The translations under genes were made by a program, and so were the position numbers. Below, piece by piece: positions 24,681-33,500 of a stretch of DNA of 64,000 bases; position 1 is the first letter of the stretch, and each line of letters begins with the position of its first letter. Source of the DNA: Gemmatimonadota bacterium (GTDB lineage: Bacteria > Gemmatimonadota > Gemmatimonadetes > Longimicrobiales > Gaopeijiaceae). The notes under the pieces are model-generated. The model made no database searches. It saw only the letters and a list, made by a program, of their open reading frames with translations, and was not told the origin of the DNA. Location of the stretch: assembly GCA_030428885.1 (NCBI GenBank), contig JAUIEJ010000001.1, positions 620,001-684,000 on the forward strand. Direction: 5' to 3'.

Positions 24681-26078
24681 ATGCCCAGCTCTTTGTTCGG
24701 GATCCTGAACGTCGCGCGCTCCGGAATGGCGGCGCAGCAACTCCAGTTGGAGGTGGCCAGCCACAACCTGGCCAATGCCAACACCGAGGGGTATTCGCGT
24801 CAGCGGGTCGAACTCGCGGCCCGTCGTCCCCTCTTCATGCCCGAGGGCATGCTGGGGACCGGGGTGGAGGTGACCGACATCTCCCGGAGCCGCGACGCCC
24901 TCCTGGACCGCCAGGTCCGATCGTCCACGAGTGATCTCATGGGCGACCAGATGCGCTTCGATCTGCTCTCGGGTGTGGAGTCGCTCCTCAACGAGCCCGG
25001 CGGGACGGGGCTGGGGGGCACCCTGGACGCCTTCTACTCCGCCTGGTCGGATCTGGCCAACGATCCCACCGGGGCGGCCGCCCGGTCGGTGCTGGTGGAG
25101 CGGGGACGTCAGGTCGCCGAGCACCTCAATCGCCTGTCGGGGGGACTGGACGACCTCCGGACCACCGCGGCCAACCAGCTTCAGGCCGACGCCGGACGGG
25201 CCAACGCCCTCCTGAGCGAGGTGGCGGCTCTGAACCGCCAGATCGTGGCGGCCCAGGCCAACGGCAACTCGGCGCCGGACCTCGGCGACCAGCGGGACCG
25301 GGCCCTGGACGCCCTGGCGGGGATTCTGGACATCCAGGTCCATCCCCAGGCCCGGGGCGACGTGACCGTCACCGTGGGCGGCATCTCCCTGGTGGACGGC
25401 GTGTCGGCCGAGTCCATCTCGGTGGTGGGCGGATCGGGCACCTGGTCGCTCCAGACCTCCGGTGGCTTCACCCTCGGCGCACCCGGCGGAACCGCCGGCG
25501 CGGCCCTTCAGGTCCTGTCCCAGGACGAGCCGGGATTCCGCACGGCCCTCGACGACCTGGCCCGGGGCATCGCCGAGTCGGTCAACGCCCTCCACACCAC
25601 GGGAACGAATCCCAACGGCACCACGGGAATCGACTTCTTCGACGTGTCCGGCGGGTTGGCCAACGTCACGGCGGGATCCATCTCCCTCGACGCCGCCATC
25701 CTGGCCGACGCCGACAACGTATCGGCCGGCACGGCCGACGGCGGCGGCGCCTACCAGCCCGGCGCCAACGACGTCGCCCTGGCCCTGGCGGGTCTCCGCA
25801 CGGCGGGAAGTCCCGGCTATCTCGGGGGGTCGACGGCGGGAGAGGCCTATCGCAGCCTGGTGACGCAGGTGGGGCTGGCGGTAAACGTCGTGTCGACCGA
25901 TGTTGCGGCCGGAGAGTCTCTCCGGGCGGCCGCCCTCGAGCGCCGGGAGAGTCTCGTCGGGGTGTCCACGGACGAGGAGTTGGTGAAGGTGATCCAGTTC
26001 CAGGCGGCCTACGCGGCCAGTGCAAAGATCGTGAACGTCGTCGACGAGATGCTGCAGACGTTGCTCAGCATCGCCTGA
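24681..26078 (+). CDS. flgK: Flagellar hook-filament junction protein FlgK (HAP1)
   Basis: First junction protein between hook and filament. 465 residues from ATG 24681. N-terminus LFGILNVARSGMAAQQ with VASHNLANANTEGYSRQRVE. The C-terminus holds STDEELVKVIQFQAAYAASA and VDEMLQTLLSI. The second junction gene flgL, normally next, is absent: the stop overlaps the csrA start (TGATG). Confidence 0.96.
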   Translation: MPSSLFGILNVARSGMAAQQLQLEVASHNLANANTEGYSRQRVELAARRPLFMPEGMLGTGVEVTDISRSRDALLDRQVRSSTSDLMGDQMRFDLLSGVESLLNEPGGTGLGGTLDAFYSAWSDLANDPTGAAARSVLVERGRQVAEHLNRLSGGLDDLRTTAANQLQADAGRANALLSEVAALNRQIVAAQANGNSAPDLGDQRDRALDALAGILDIQVHPQARGDVTVTVGGISLVDGVSAESISVVGGSGTWSLQTSGGFTLGAPGGTAGAALQVLSQDEPGFRTALDDLARGIAESVNALHTTGTNPNGTTGIDFFDVSGGLANVTAGSISLDAAILADADNVSAGTADGGGAYQPGANDVALALAGLRTAGSPGYLGGSTAGEAYRSLVTQVGLAVNVVSTDVAAGESLRAAALERRESLVGVSTDEELVKVIQFQAAYAASAKIVNVVDEMLQTLLSIA

Positions 26079-26317
26079 TGCTCATCCTGTCCCGTCGGAC
26101 GGGTGAGGCCATCCGGATCGGCGAGGACATCCGCGTGGTCGTCATGGCCACCGGAGACGGTGGCGTGCGGCTGGGCATCGACGCGCCCGGCGACGTGACG
26201 ATCCTTCGGGAGGAACTCGTCCTGGAGGTGGAGTCGGAGAACATCCGTGCTCAGGCCGAGCCCCGCCCCCTGGCCGATCTCATCTCCCGGGACGGCGACG
26301 AGTCGGCCTCCGACTGA
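26078..26317 (+). CDS. csrA: Carbon storage / translational regulator CsrA
   Basis: Small RNA-binding dimer that blocks or stabilises mRNAs with GGA motifs in hairpin loops. 79 residues. The N-terminus MLILSRRTGEAI includes Leu4, and Arg44 lies in TILREELV; both are the key RNA-contact positions, so it should be functional. Sharing a base with the flgK stop, it is the last gene of the sigma-54 operon. The flagellin leader at 29213-29291 holds a fitting target site. No fliW, the usual CsrA antagonist in such loci, is seen in the window. Confidence 0.95.
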   Translation: MLILSRRTGEAIRIGEDIRVVVMATGDGGVRLGIDAPGDVTILREELVLEVESENIRAQAEPRPLADLISRDGDESASD

Positions 26318-26323
26318 CCCGCC

Positions 26324-26950
26324 TCAACCCAGGCGTGGCAGGACGACCCGGAGCGGGCCCCGTCCTCCGCCCCCCACCCGGGTGAGACCCGCCTCCGCGA
26401 GCTCCCGGTCCAGCGCCGCCATGGCCGAGGCGGTCCCGACGGCCGTGCCCGCAGGGCCCACCCCCACCTCCGTCGGCTCCACCGTGACCACCAACTCCAC
26501 GGTGTCGCCGGCGTCCGCTCCGGTGCCGGCGTCCACGGCCAGGAGGAGTACCCGAAGGGCCGACGCGAAGTCGACCCGCACCGCCGGAAGGTCGGCCGGG
26601 TCGTCCACCCGGAGTTCGGTGTGCCGGAACCGGCCATGGAGGGGGAGGACGGCGGCGAGGGCGCCCAGGAGGTCGCCGAGGCTGGCGGGCTCGGGGGTAC
26701 GGTCCTCGTCCCGCACGAGCAGGCGGAGTCGTCGCACCAGCTCCTCCATGCGATCCAGGGCCTCCCGGAGGTGGCGGCCCGGCCCTTCGGCATCGGCGTC
26801 GGGACCCAGCAGGTAGGCGAACGCCATGGCGTTGGCCAGTTGACCGTTCAGGTCGTGACAGAACCCGGCCAGGACCCGCTCCGTGGCCGAAACCGGGGCC
26901 TCGGAGGGGGTCTGTTCGGGCTCCGACGGAGGGGGTTCACCGAGGGGCAC
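26324..26950 (-). CDS. ChpT-like histidine phosphotransferase
   Basis: 208 residues on the minus strand, convergent with csrA (6 bases) and divergent from motA. Residues 22-75 are a dimerisation/phosphoacceptor helix pair with the H-box FCHDLNGQLANAMAF (His32). The rest resembles a shrunken kinase catalytic domain (a VRVDFASALRVLLLAVDAG helix and a C-terminal GGRGPLRVVLPRL strand) without recognisable N, G1 or G2 boxes, so ATP use is unlikely. This layout is that of ChpT-type phosphotransferases. It may pass phosphate between the PAS-DHp-REC protein at 35106 and the receiver at 28786. Confidence 0.72.
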   Translation of the reverse strand: MPLGEPPPSEPEQTPSEAPVSATERVLAGFCHDLNGQLANAMAFAYLLGPDADAEGPGRHLREALDRMEELVRRLRLLVRDEDRTPEPASLGDLLGALAAVLPLHGRFRHTELRVDDPADLPAVRVDFASALRVLLLAVDAGTGADAGDTVELVVTVEPTEVGVGPAGTAVGTASAMAALDRELAEAGLTRVGGGGRGPLRVVLPRLG

Positions 26951-26956
26951 ACGGCC

Positions 26957-26983
26957 TCCAGTTCTGGGGTCCCACGTCGATAC
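26957..26983 (+). promoter_or_regulatory. Sigma-28-like promoter of motA
   Basis: TCCAGTTC (26957-26964) and GTCGATAC (26976-26983) are separated by exactly 11 bases; consensus is TAAAGTTT-N11-GCCGATAA. The bases after the -10 box (CGATACTCGGA) are identical to those at the flgM promoter. Lies in the 88-base gap between the divergent phosphotransferase gene and motA. Confidence 0.62.
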
Positions 26984-27038
26984 TCGGATCGGGAGCCCGC
27001 GTGGGCGCGATTCCTCCGATCAACGTGGCCGGTTCGAC

Positions 27039-27899
27039 GTGTTCGTCATAGTAGGGATGGTCTTCGTCTTCGGCAGCATTGCCGTGGGGTACACCATGCA
27101 TGGTGGCAACCTCATGGTTCTGATGCAGATCTCCGAGTTCATCATCATCGGAGGTGCCGGACTCGGAGCCCTGGTCGTGGCGAATCCCCCCCACGTAGTC
27201 AAGGAGATCTTCCACGAGATCCTGGCCCTGCTCAAGCCCGCGCCCTACCGGCGCCAGGAGTACCAGGAGCTGCTCCAGGTCCTCTATCAGTTGTTCTACA
27301 CGGCGCGGCGCGACGGCCTCATCGGGATCGAAGACCACATCGAGTCCCCGGAAAACAGCGAGCTCTTCAACCAGTTCCCCACCTTTCGGGGGCACCACGC
27401 CGCCGTGGGATTCCTTGCCGATACCCTGAAGGTACTCCTCACCGGGGCCGTGGAGGATCACCACCTCCAGGAGATCCTGGATCTGGACATCGACCAGTAC
27501 CACGACGAGCGCATGGAGATTCCCCACGCGGTGGCCACCATCGCCGACGCCATGCCGGGCTTCGGCATCGTGGCGGCGGTGCTCGGGGTCATCATCACCA
27601 TGGGGAAGATCGGCGGTGAGCCGGCGGTGATCGGCGAAAGCGTGGCGGCGGCCCTGGTGGGCACCTTCGTGGGCGTCCTCCTGGCCTACGGCGTCGTGGG
27701 CCCCATCGCCAAGTCCATCGAGGGCCGGATCAAGGCGGAGCACGTCTACATGCTGTGCATCCGGACGGCGATCCTCTCGTTCGCCCGGGGCGACTCGCCC
27801 CTCACGTCCGTGGAGTTCGCCCGGCGCAGCATCCACCCCGAGGAGCGCCCGTCCTTCGAGGAAGTCGAAGAGATGACGCGCACGAAGAAGGTGGCCTGA
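27039..27899 (+). CDS. motA: Flagellar stator protein MotA
   Basis: Proton-channel stator subunit. 286 residues from GTG 27039, the only in-frame start after the sigma-28-like promoter. N-terminus MFVIVGMVFVFGSIAVGY with MHGGNL. The cytoplasmic loop has ARRDGLIGIEDHIE (the Arg and Glu that contact FliG); prolines are in MPGFGIVAAVLGVI and GVVGPIAKS. Thirteen bases before motB. Confidence 0.96.
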   Translation: MFVIVGMVFVFGSIAVGYTMHGGNLMVLMQISEFIIIGGAGLGALVVANPPHVVKEIFHEILALLKPAPYRRQEYQELLQVLYQLFYTARRDGLIGIEDHIESPENSELFNQFPTFRGHHAAVGFLADTLKVLLTGAVEDHHLQEILDLDIDQYHDERMEIPHAVATIADAMPGFGIVAAVLGVIITMGKIGGEPAVIGESVAAALVGTFVGVLLAYGVVGPIAKSIEGRIKAEHVYMLCIRTAILSFARGDSPLTSVEFARRSIHPEERPSFEEVEEMTRTKKVA

Positions 27900-27912
27900 C
27901 GGTGGGCGCTCC

Positions 27913-28773
27913 ATGAAGACGTCGCCGAAGATCATCGTCGTCCGCCCCCGCAAGAAGAAGAGCGACGGGGGGCATCACGGCGGGTCCTGGAAGGTGGCCT
28001 ACGCCGACTTCGTCACCGCCATGATGGCCTTCTTCATGGTGATGTGGATCGTGAGCATGGACGAGGGCGTGAAGGACGTGGTGGAGGGGTACTTCAACAA
28101 CCCCATCGGATTCCGCCGCGGGTACGCCACCGGCAACAGCCCGGTGTTTCCCGGAAGCGACCCGGTGAGCGCGCCCCCGCGAGCGGTGGCGAGCCCCAAC
28201 CGGGTCGGGGGCGCCATCGGTGGGGCCCACACGCCGGGAGCCCCCGTGCAGGAGGAACTGCAGGCGGCGGCCCGGGAGATCCGCAGTGGGGTGGAGAACC
28301 TGGAGCTCCAGGGCGTCGAAGCGGAGATCGCCGTCTCGGTGACGGCCGAGGGACTCCGGGTCGAGATGGCCGAGGGCGCGGAGGGCGAGACCTTCTTCGA
28401 GTTCGGCTCCGCCCGCCCGGAGGAGGCGCTGTCCCGGGTCCTGGCGGTGGTGGGGGCGTCCTTGGCCGGCCTGCCGAACTCCGTGATCATCGAGGGCCAC
28501 ACCGACGCCGCTCCCTATCCCCGGGCGAACTACACCAACTGGGAACTCTCGGTGGACCGGGCCAACACGGCACGCCGGATCCTGGTGGGGCAGGGGCTGG
28601 ACGAGTCCCGGGTCATGGAGGTGCGGGGCTACGCGGATCGCGAGCTCCGGTACCCCGACGACCCGCGGAATCCCGGCAACCGTCGGGTGACGCTGTTCGT
28701 CGCCAGTGCGGCTCCGGGAGACCCGGGCCCCACCGTCCCGGGCACCGTCCCGGGATCGGGCGACGGGGCCTGA
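27913..28773 (+). CDS. motB: Flagellar stator protein MotB
   Basis: Stator subunit anchored to peptidoglycan. 286 residues. After a basic N-terminus, WKVAYADFVTAMMAFFMVMW is the membrane helix with the proton-binding Asp32. The C-terminal OmpA-like domain has VIIEGHTDAAPYPRANYTNW, LSVDRANTARRIL and a final GNRRVTLFV. The plug region lies between, and the last 20 residues are Pro/Gly-rich. Asp32 and the absence of sodium-type features suggest proton drive (inference). Confidence 0.97.
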   Translation: MKTSPKIIVVRPRKKKSDGGHHGGSWKVAYADFVTAMMAFFMVMWIVSMDEGVKDVVEGYFNNPIGFRRGYATGNSPVFPGSDPVSAPPRAVASPNRVGGAIGGAHTPGAPVQEELQAAAREIRSGVENLELQGVEAEIAVSVTAEGLRVEMAEGAEGETFFEFGSARPEEALSRVLAVVGASLAGLPNSVIIEGHTDAAPYPRANYTNWELSVDRANTARRILVGQGLDESRVMEVRGYADRELRYPDDPRNPGNRRVTLFVASAAPGDPGPTVPGTVPGSGDGA

Positions 28774-28785
28774 GCCCCCCACCCC

Positions 28786-29166
28786 CTACGGTTCGGATTC
28801 CCGGACCATCCGCTCCACCCGTTCCACCAGTCCCGGAAAGTCGAAGGGCTTCTCCAACACCCGGGGGTGGTGCGCCAACTCGCCCAGGGCCCCAACGTCG
28901 CCGGTGAGAAGGAGGGCTCCCGCGGGGATCCGACCCCCCGCGTCGCATTCCTCCCAGAAGGCCACTCCGTTGCGGGGCATCCCGGCGTCCACCAGCGCCA
29001 CGTCGGGCCGGTCCGTCTCGAGGTGGGCCCGGGCCGTGTCGGTGTCCGCGGCGGCCACCACGGCGTGTCCGCGCCGCTCCAGGATCATGGTGAGGGCGAG
29101 GCGCAGGGAAGGGTCGTCGTCGGCCACGAGAACCCGCAGTACGCGGGGGGATTCGGAGGCGTTCAC
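28786..29166 (-). CDS. Single-domain CheY-like response regulator
   Basis: 126 residues, only a receiver domain. Acidic pocket ADDD (15-18), phosphoacceptor Asp60 in LVDAGMP, Thr88 in LLTGD and Lys106 in EKPF: all canonical, so phosphorylation is expected. There is no output domain, so it probably acts by protein contact, for instance with the FliM N-terminal peptide, or as a relay intermediate. Minus strand, convergent with motB (12 bases) and divergent from fliC; its start lies 20 bases from the fliC promoter. No CheA is present in the window. Confidence 0.88.
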   Translation of the reverse strand: MNASESPRVLRVLVADDDPSLRLALTMILERRGHAVVAAADTDTARAHLETDRPDVALVDAGMPRNGVAFWEECDAGGRIPAGALLLTGDVGALGELAHHPRVLEKPFDFPGLVERVERMVRESEP

Positions 29167-29185
29167 CGAGGGGCGTTCCTGGCTC

Positions 29186-29212
29186 TAAAGGTTTCTCCGC
29201 ACCTCCCGACAC
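29186..29212 (+). promoter_or_regulatory. Sigma-28-like promoter of fliC
   Basis: TAAAGGTT (29186-29193), an 11-base spacer and CCCGACAC (29205-29212) align with TAAAGTTT-N11-GCCGATAA and keep the TAAAG and CCGA cores. A start near 29219 would leave a leader of about 73 bases before fliC. Confidence 0.65.
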
Positions 29213-29291
29213 TACGCATCAGAGGTTGGAAGGCCAACCTGCACCGGGGCAAGGATGCCCCGGCTCAACACTCCAAGGAAGGAGCCGTACC
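29213..29291 (+). promoter_or_regulatory. fliC 5' leader with two hairpins and CsrA-type site
   Basis: First hairpin: AGGTTGG (29223-29229), loop AAGG, CCAACCT (29234-29240). Second: CCGGGGC (29244-29250), loop AAGGAT, GCCCCGG (29257-29263). Both stems are perfect 7-bp pairs. The second loop presents CAAGGATG, the core of the CsrA consensus (ACARGGAUG). A third GGA cluster, AAGGAAGGAG (29275-29284), is the ribosome-binding site itself, 7 bases before ATG 29292. The arrangement resembles the Bacillus hag leader, where CsrA bridges an upstream site and the ribosome-binding site. csrA is encoded 3 kb upstream. CsrA control is inferred, not shown. Confidence 0.68.
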
Positions 29292-30416
29292 ATGCGCATC
29301 AACACCAACGTCGCCTCGATCAATGCCCAGCGCTCGCTCGGCATGTCGAACACCTCGGTGAGCCGGTCCCTCGGACGTCTGTCCTCGGGCTTCCGGATCA
29401 ACCGTGCGGCCGACGACGCTGCCGGCCTGGGCATCGCCAACAAGCTCCGTGCGGACCTCCGCGCGCTGAAGCAGGCGTCCCGGAATGCCGAGCAGTCCAA
29501 CGCTCTTCTGCAGGTCGCCGAGGGTGGCGCCCAGCAGATCCAGGGCATCCTGGAGCGGATGAAGGAACTCGCCACGCAGTCCGTGTCGGACAACGTGGAC
29601 TCGGCCGGTCGCGCCCGGATCGAGACGGAGTTCACCGAGCTGGTAGGTGAGATCGGCCGGATCGCCGACTCCACCAAGTACCAGGGTTCGGCGCTGCTCG
29701 ACGGCAGCTTCGGCGCCCAGGTCGACACCAACGTGGCCAACAGCACCGTGCTGGCCGGCGGCACCGAGATCACCGGCGCCACCATCAGCGGCGTGGCCGC
29801 GGGAACGTACACCTTCACTCGTGACGCCACGGGCGGAGCCGAGACCATCACGCTGGCCAACAGCACGAGCACGCTCACCCAGACCGTGAGCCTCGTGGGC
29901 TTCACCGCCGGCGGCTCGATCTCGTTCGACGCCTTCGGTGTGACGCTCCAGACGTCCAACGCCTTCGACATCACGGCGGCGGGCGACGGTGCGGGCGACC
30001 TGGTGGTTGCGGGGACCACGGCCGAGTTCGTCGTGGGCGCGTCGGGCACGCTGGCCGACGACAAGATCACCATGTCGGGCCTGAACCTCACCGTGGCCGG
30101 TCTCGGCCTCACGGGCGCCAGCCTCGCCACCGACACGGTGGCCGAGTCGGCCCTGACGGCCATCGATGCCGCCATCGGTACGGTTTCCGACGCTTTCTCC
30201 ACCATCGGCGCCAAGCAGAACCGGCTGGACTATGCCAGCGCCAACGTGAACGCGGCCATCGAGAACTTCGCCGCGGCCGAGTCCGTGATCCGTGACGCCG
30301 ACATGGCGGCCGAGATGGCGGACCTCACGAAGAACCAGATCCTCCAGCAGGCCGGTGTCTCGGTCCTCGCCCAGGCGAACCAGAGCCCCCAGCTGGTGCT
30401 GCGTCTCCTCCAGTAG
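29292..30416 (+). CDS. fliC: Flagellin FliC
   Basis: Filament subunit. 374 residues from ATG 29292 with a strong ribosome-binding site; an upstream in-frame ATG at 29226 would fall in the leader hairpins and is rejected. Conserved D0/D1 ends: MRINTNVASINAQRSL, LSSGFRINRAADDAAGLGIA, and at the C-terminus QNRLDYASANVNAAIENF, DADMAAEMADLTKNQIL and the ending LVLRLLQ. A Thr/Ala/Gly-rich variable middle (about 145-300) is the surface domain. Single copy in the window. Confidence 0.98.
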   Translation: MRINTNVASINAQRSLGMSNTSVSRSLGRLSSGFRINRAADDAAGLGIANKLRADLRALKQASRNAEQSNALLQVAEGGAQQIQGILERMKELATQSVSDNVDSAGRARIETEFTELVGEIGRIADSTKYQGSALLDGSFGAQVDTNVANSTVLAGGTEITGATISGVAAGTYTFTRDATGGAETITLANSTSTLTQTVSLVGFTAGGSISFDAFGVTLQTSNAFDITAAGDGAGDLVVAGTTAEFVVGASGTLADDKITMSGLNLTVAGLGLTGASLATDTVAESALTAIDAAIGTVSDAFSTIGAKQNRLDYASANVNAAIENFAAAESVIRDADMAAEMADLTKNQILQQAGVSVLAQANQSPQLVLRLLQ

Positions 30417-30452
30417 TCCTGATGAGGGACGACGCGTGAAGGACTGCGGTGC

Positions 30453-30481
30453 GCCCGGGGCCGGGAATTCCGGTCCCGGGC
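30453..30481 (+). terminator. Strong hairpin after fliC
   Basis: GCCCGGGGCCGG (30453-30464), loop GAATT, CCGGTCCCGGGC (30470-30481): a 12-bp stem with one G-T pair, 37 bases after the fliC stop and 33 before fliD. It probably ends most fliC transcripts while letting some read-through supply fliD and fliS. No T-run follows. Confidence 0.72.
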
Positions 30482-30513
30482 TTCCGCACACGAACGACTG
30501 ACGAGGGGGACCC

Positions 30514-33500
30514 GTGGAAGCTTCGATCAGCGGCATCGCCAGCGGCATCCAGTGGGCCGACATCATCGACGACCTCATGGCCGTCGAACGTCGCCCGGTG
30601 GATCGGCTGGAGGCCCAGATCGAGGAGCAGCAGATCAAGACGGACGCGTGGGACACGGTCCGGACCCTGCTCCAGTCGGTGAACTCCGCTACCCAGGGCT
30701 TCACCTCGGCCACGAGCGCCCTCCAGGCGTTTTCCGTTTCCCTCTCGGGATTCTCCGCCGCCACCGGCAGTTCGGTCCAGGCATCGGCGAGTTCCTCGGC
30801 GACCCCCGGGACCCACACGGTCCGGGTGTTGGCTCGAGCCGAGGCCGAGATGGTCGGGGGCGCCCTCCAGGCCTCCCGCTCCGACGCCCTGGGACTGTCG
30901 GGCGAGTTGCTCGTGAACGGCCGGGCCCTCCAGGTCGAGGCCACCGATTCCCTCGACGACATCGCCGGAAAGTTCAACTCGGCCAACAGCGGCTCGTCCC
31001 GCTCCGGGGTCGCCGCCACGGTGGCCTCGGTGGACGGGCAGTACCGGCTCCTCCTGGCCGCCACCGACACCGGCGAGGCCGGCGTTCGCCTGGCCGACCC
31101 CGACGGAGTGCTCCAGTCCCTCGGGCTCGTGGACACCACCACCGCGCTGCGCAACCGCACGGCGTCGGGCTTCACCGGCGACGCCCTGGCCGACGCCACC
31201 TCCACGGTGGCCTCGCTCCGGGGGCTGACGGGCGGTGGGGGTGTGGGCACGATCCAGCTCGGGTCCGGACCCAGTCAGTTCTCGGTGGCCATCGACCTCA
31301 GCACCATGTCTCTCAGCGACGTGGCTTCGGCCATCAACACCGCTGCGGGGACGGCGGGAAGCCCCGTGGCGGCGTCGGTGGAATCCACCACCGACGGTGA
31401 GCGCCTGGTGGTGTCGGGCACCAACGCCTACGTGGACGCCGGCGGCGTGCTCCAGATCCTGGGCGCCGTGGAAGGCGGCCGGTCCGCGGTCGCCCAGCGC
31501 ATCGAAGGCGGTGTCCTGGCGACCGACGGAGTGGGCACGCCGGCCACGGCCGGCACCCTTCTGGCCGACCTGTGGACCGGCGGCGCCGCCGCCGGAGTGA
31601 CGGTGGGCGACACCCTCACGTTCCGGGGCACGAAGGGCGATGGGTCGACTTTCGAGTTCACCCACACCGTGGCCGGGGGCGACTCCCTCCAGACCATCCT
31701 GGACCGCCTCAACGGCGCCGAGGGATACGACGGCTCCGCCACCGCCTCGATGTCGGCCGCGGGACGGATTCAGGTCACCGACGGGTCCGCCGGGGCTTCG
31801 CTCCTGGACCTGGAGATGTTGGCGGGCAACGAGGGCGGCGGTGCTCTCGATCCCGGCGCGTTCACGGTGGCCCAGGAAGGGCGGCGGCGGGAGATCGTCG
31901 CCGGGACCAACGCCCTGGTGGAGGTCGACGGCACCTACGTGGAGCGGGCGTCCAACACCATCACCGACGCCATCGACGGTGTGACCCTCACCCTCACCAC
32001 GGCCGACCCGTCCACCGAAGTCGACATCACGGTGAGCCGGGACGTGGGCGCCGCGGTGGCGGCGGTGGAAACCCTGGTGGCGGCCTACAACAAGGTGACG
32101 GAGTTCGTGGATCTGGGGCTGGGGGTCCAGGGCGACGCCCGCCCCCCGCTGGCCGGCGACGCGGTCCTGCGCTCCATGCGCACGGCGCTGCAGTCCGCCA
32201 TGCAGTCCCAGATTCTCCAGGTGTTGGGGGGTGGGGCCACGCGCCTCGCCGACGTGGGCATCGAGATCCAGAAGGACCGGAGCTTCTCCGTCGACAAGAC
32301 GGCCCTCACGGCGGCCTTCCAGCAGGATTTTGCCCGCACGGCCGACCTGTTCCGGGGGCAGGGCTTCACGTCGACGTCGGCCCTGTCGTTCGTCGGGTCG
32401 TCGTCGGCCACGGCCCAGGGCACCTACGACATCGAGGTCACCGCCGCCGCGACCACGGCGACCCTGACCTCGGTGGGGGCCGCGGCGACCTACGTGGACG
32501 ACGGCGTCGCCGACCTGCTGTCCCTCACCGACACGTCGACCAACCGGGTCTACGAGATCGCCCTGAACAACGGCGACTCGCTCCAGGACATCGTGGATCG
32601 TCTCAACACCGAGCTGGCCACGGCCCAGGCGCGGGAGCTCACCGCGAGCCGGACCGTCTACTCCGACCCCGGGGGGACCACGGCCGCCGACGAGAACACG
32701 CTTCTGTCGGACCTTCACTACGGAGACGGGAGCAACGCCGGCTTCGGCGCGGGGCAGGTGGTGACCTTCAGCGGGACCGGCGCCGACGGCGTCTCGTTCC
32801 TGCGCACCTTCACGGTCACCGATCCGGGCACCCAGACTCTGGGCGACCTCCGGGACTCCCTCGCCGCGGCGCTGGCCGGGTCGGCCGACGTGTCGATCCA
32901 GAACGGCGCCCTGTCGATTCAGGCCTCGACGGCGGGTTCGTCGCTCCTGGCGGTCACCGTGGGGTCGGACATCTCGGGCAACAGCGCCTTCCTGGGCACC
33001 CTGGACGCCACGGTGGAAGGCCGGAACGCCTCCGACCTCGAGGCCGAGGTCGTGGGGGGCGAAATCGAGATCCGCGCCCCCGTGGCCGGGTCGGCGTGGG
33101 GATTCACCCTGGGCTTCACCGGTGGCGGCACCGACGGCACGGGCCAGCTCGGCCTCACCGCCGGCACCTACGCCGGCACCGACGTGGTGGGCACCATCGG
33201 AGGAGAGGCGGCCACGGGCGTGGGCGCCATCCTCACCGGGGCCGCGGGAACCGCAGCCGAAGGCCTGGCCGTGAGCACGGGCTCGGGCACGGGCACGGTG
33301 GGCACCGTGACGTACAGCGTGGGCGTGGCCGCCCGATTGGAGACCGTCCTGGAGGGACTGCTGGGAACGGATTCCGGATCGGTGACCGCCATCCAGGAGG
33401 GCCTCGATCGCTCGGTGACCCGGCTCGACGAGCGGGTCGACCGGTGGGAAGACCGCCTCGAGCGTCGCCGGGAAATGCTCGTGCGACAGTTCACGGCCCT

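Noticed and set aside
29226-29291. ATG 29226 as the flagellin start
   Set aside because: It falls in the first leader hairpin with no ribosome-binding site and adds non-conserved residues ahead of the flagellin MRINTNVASINAQ start.
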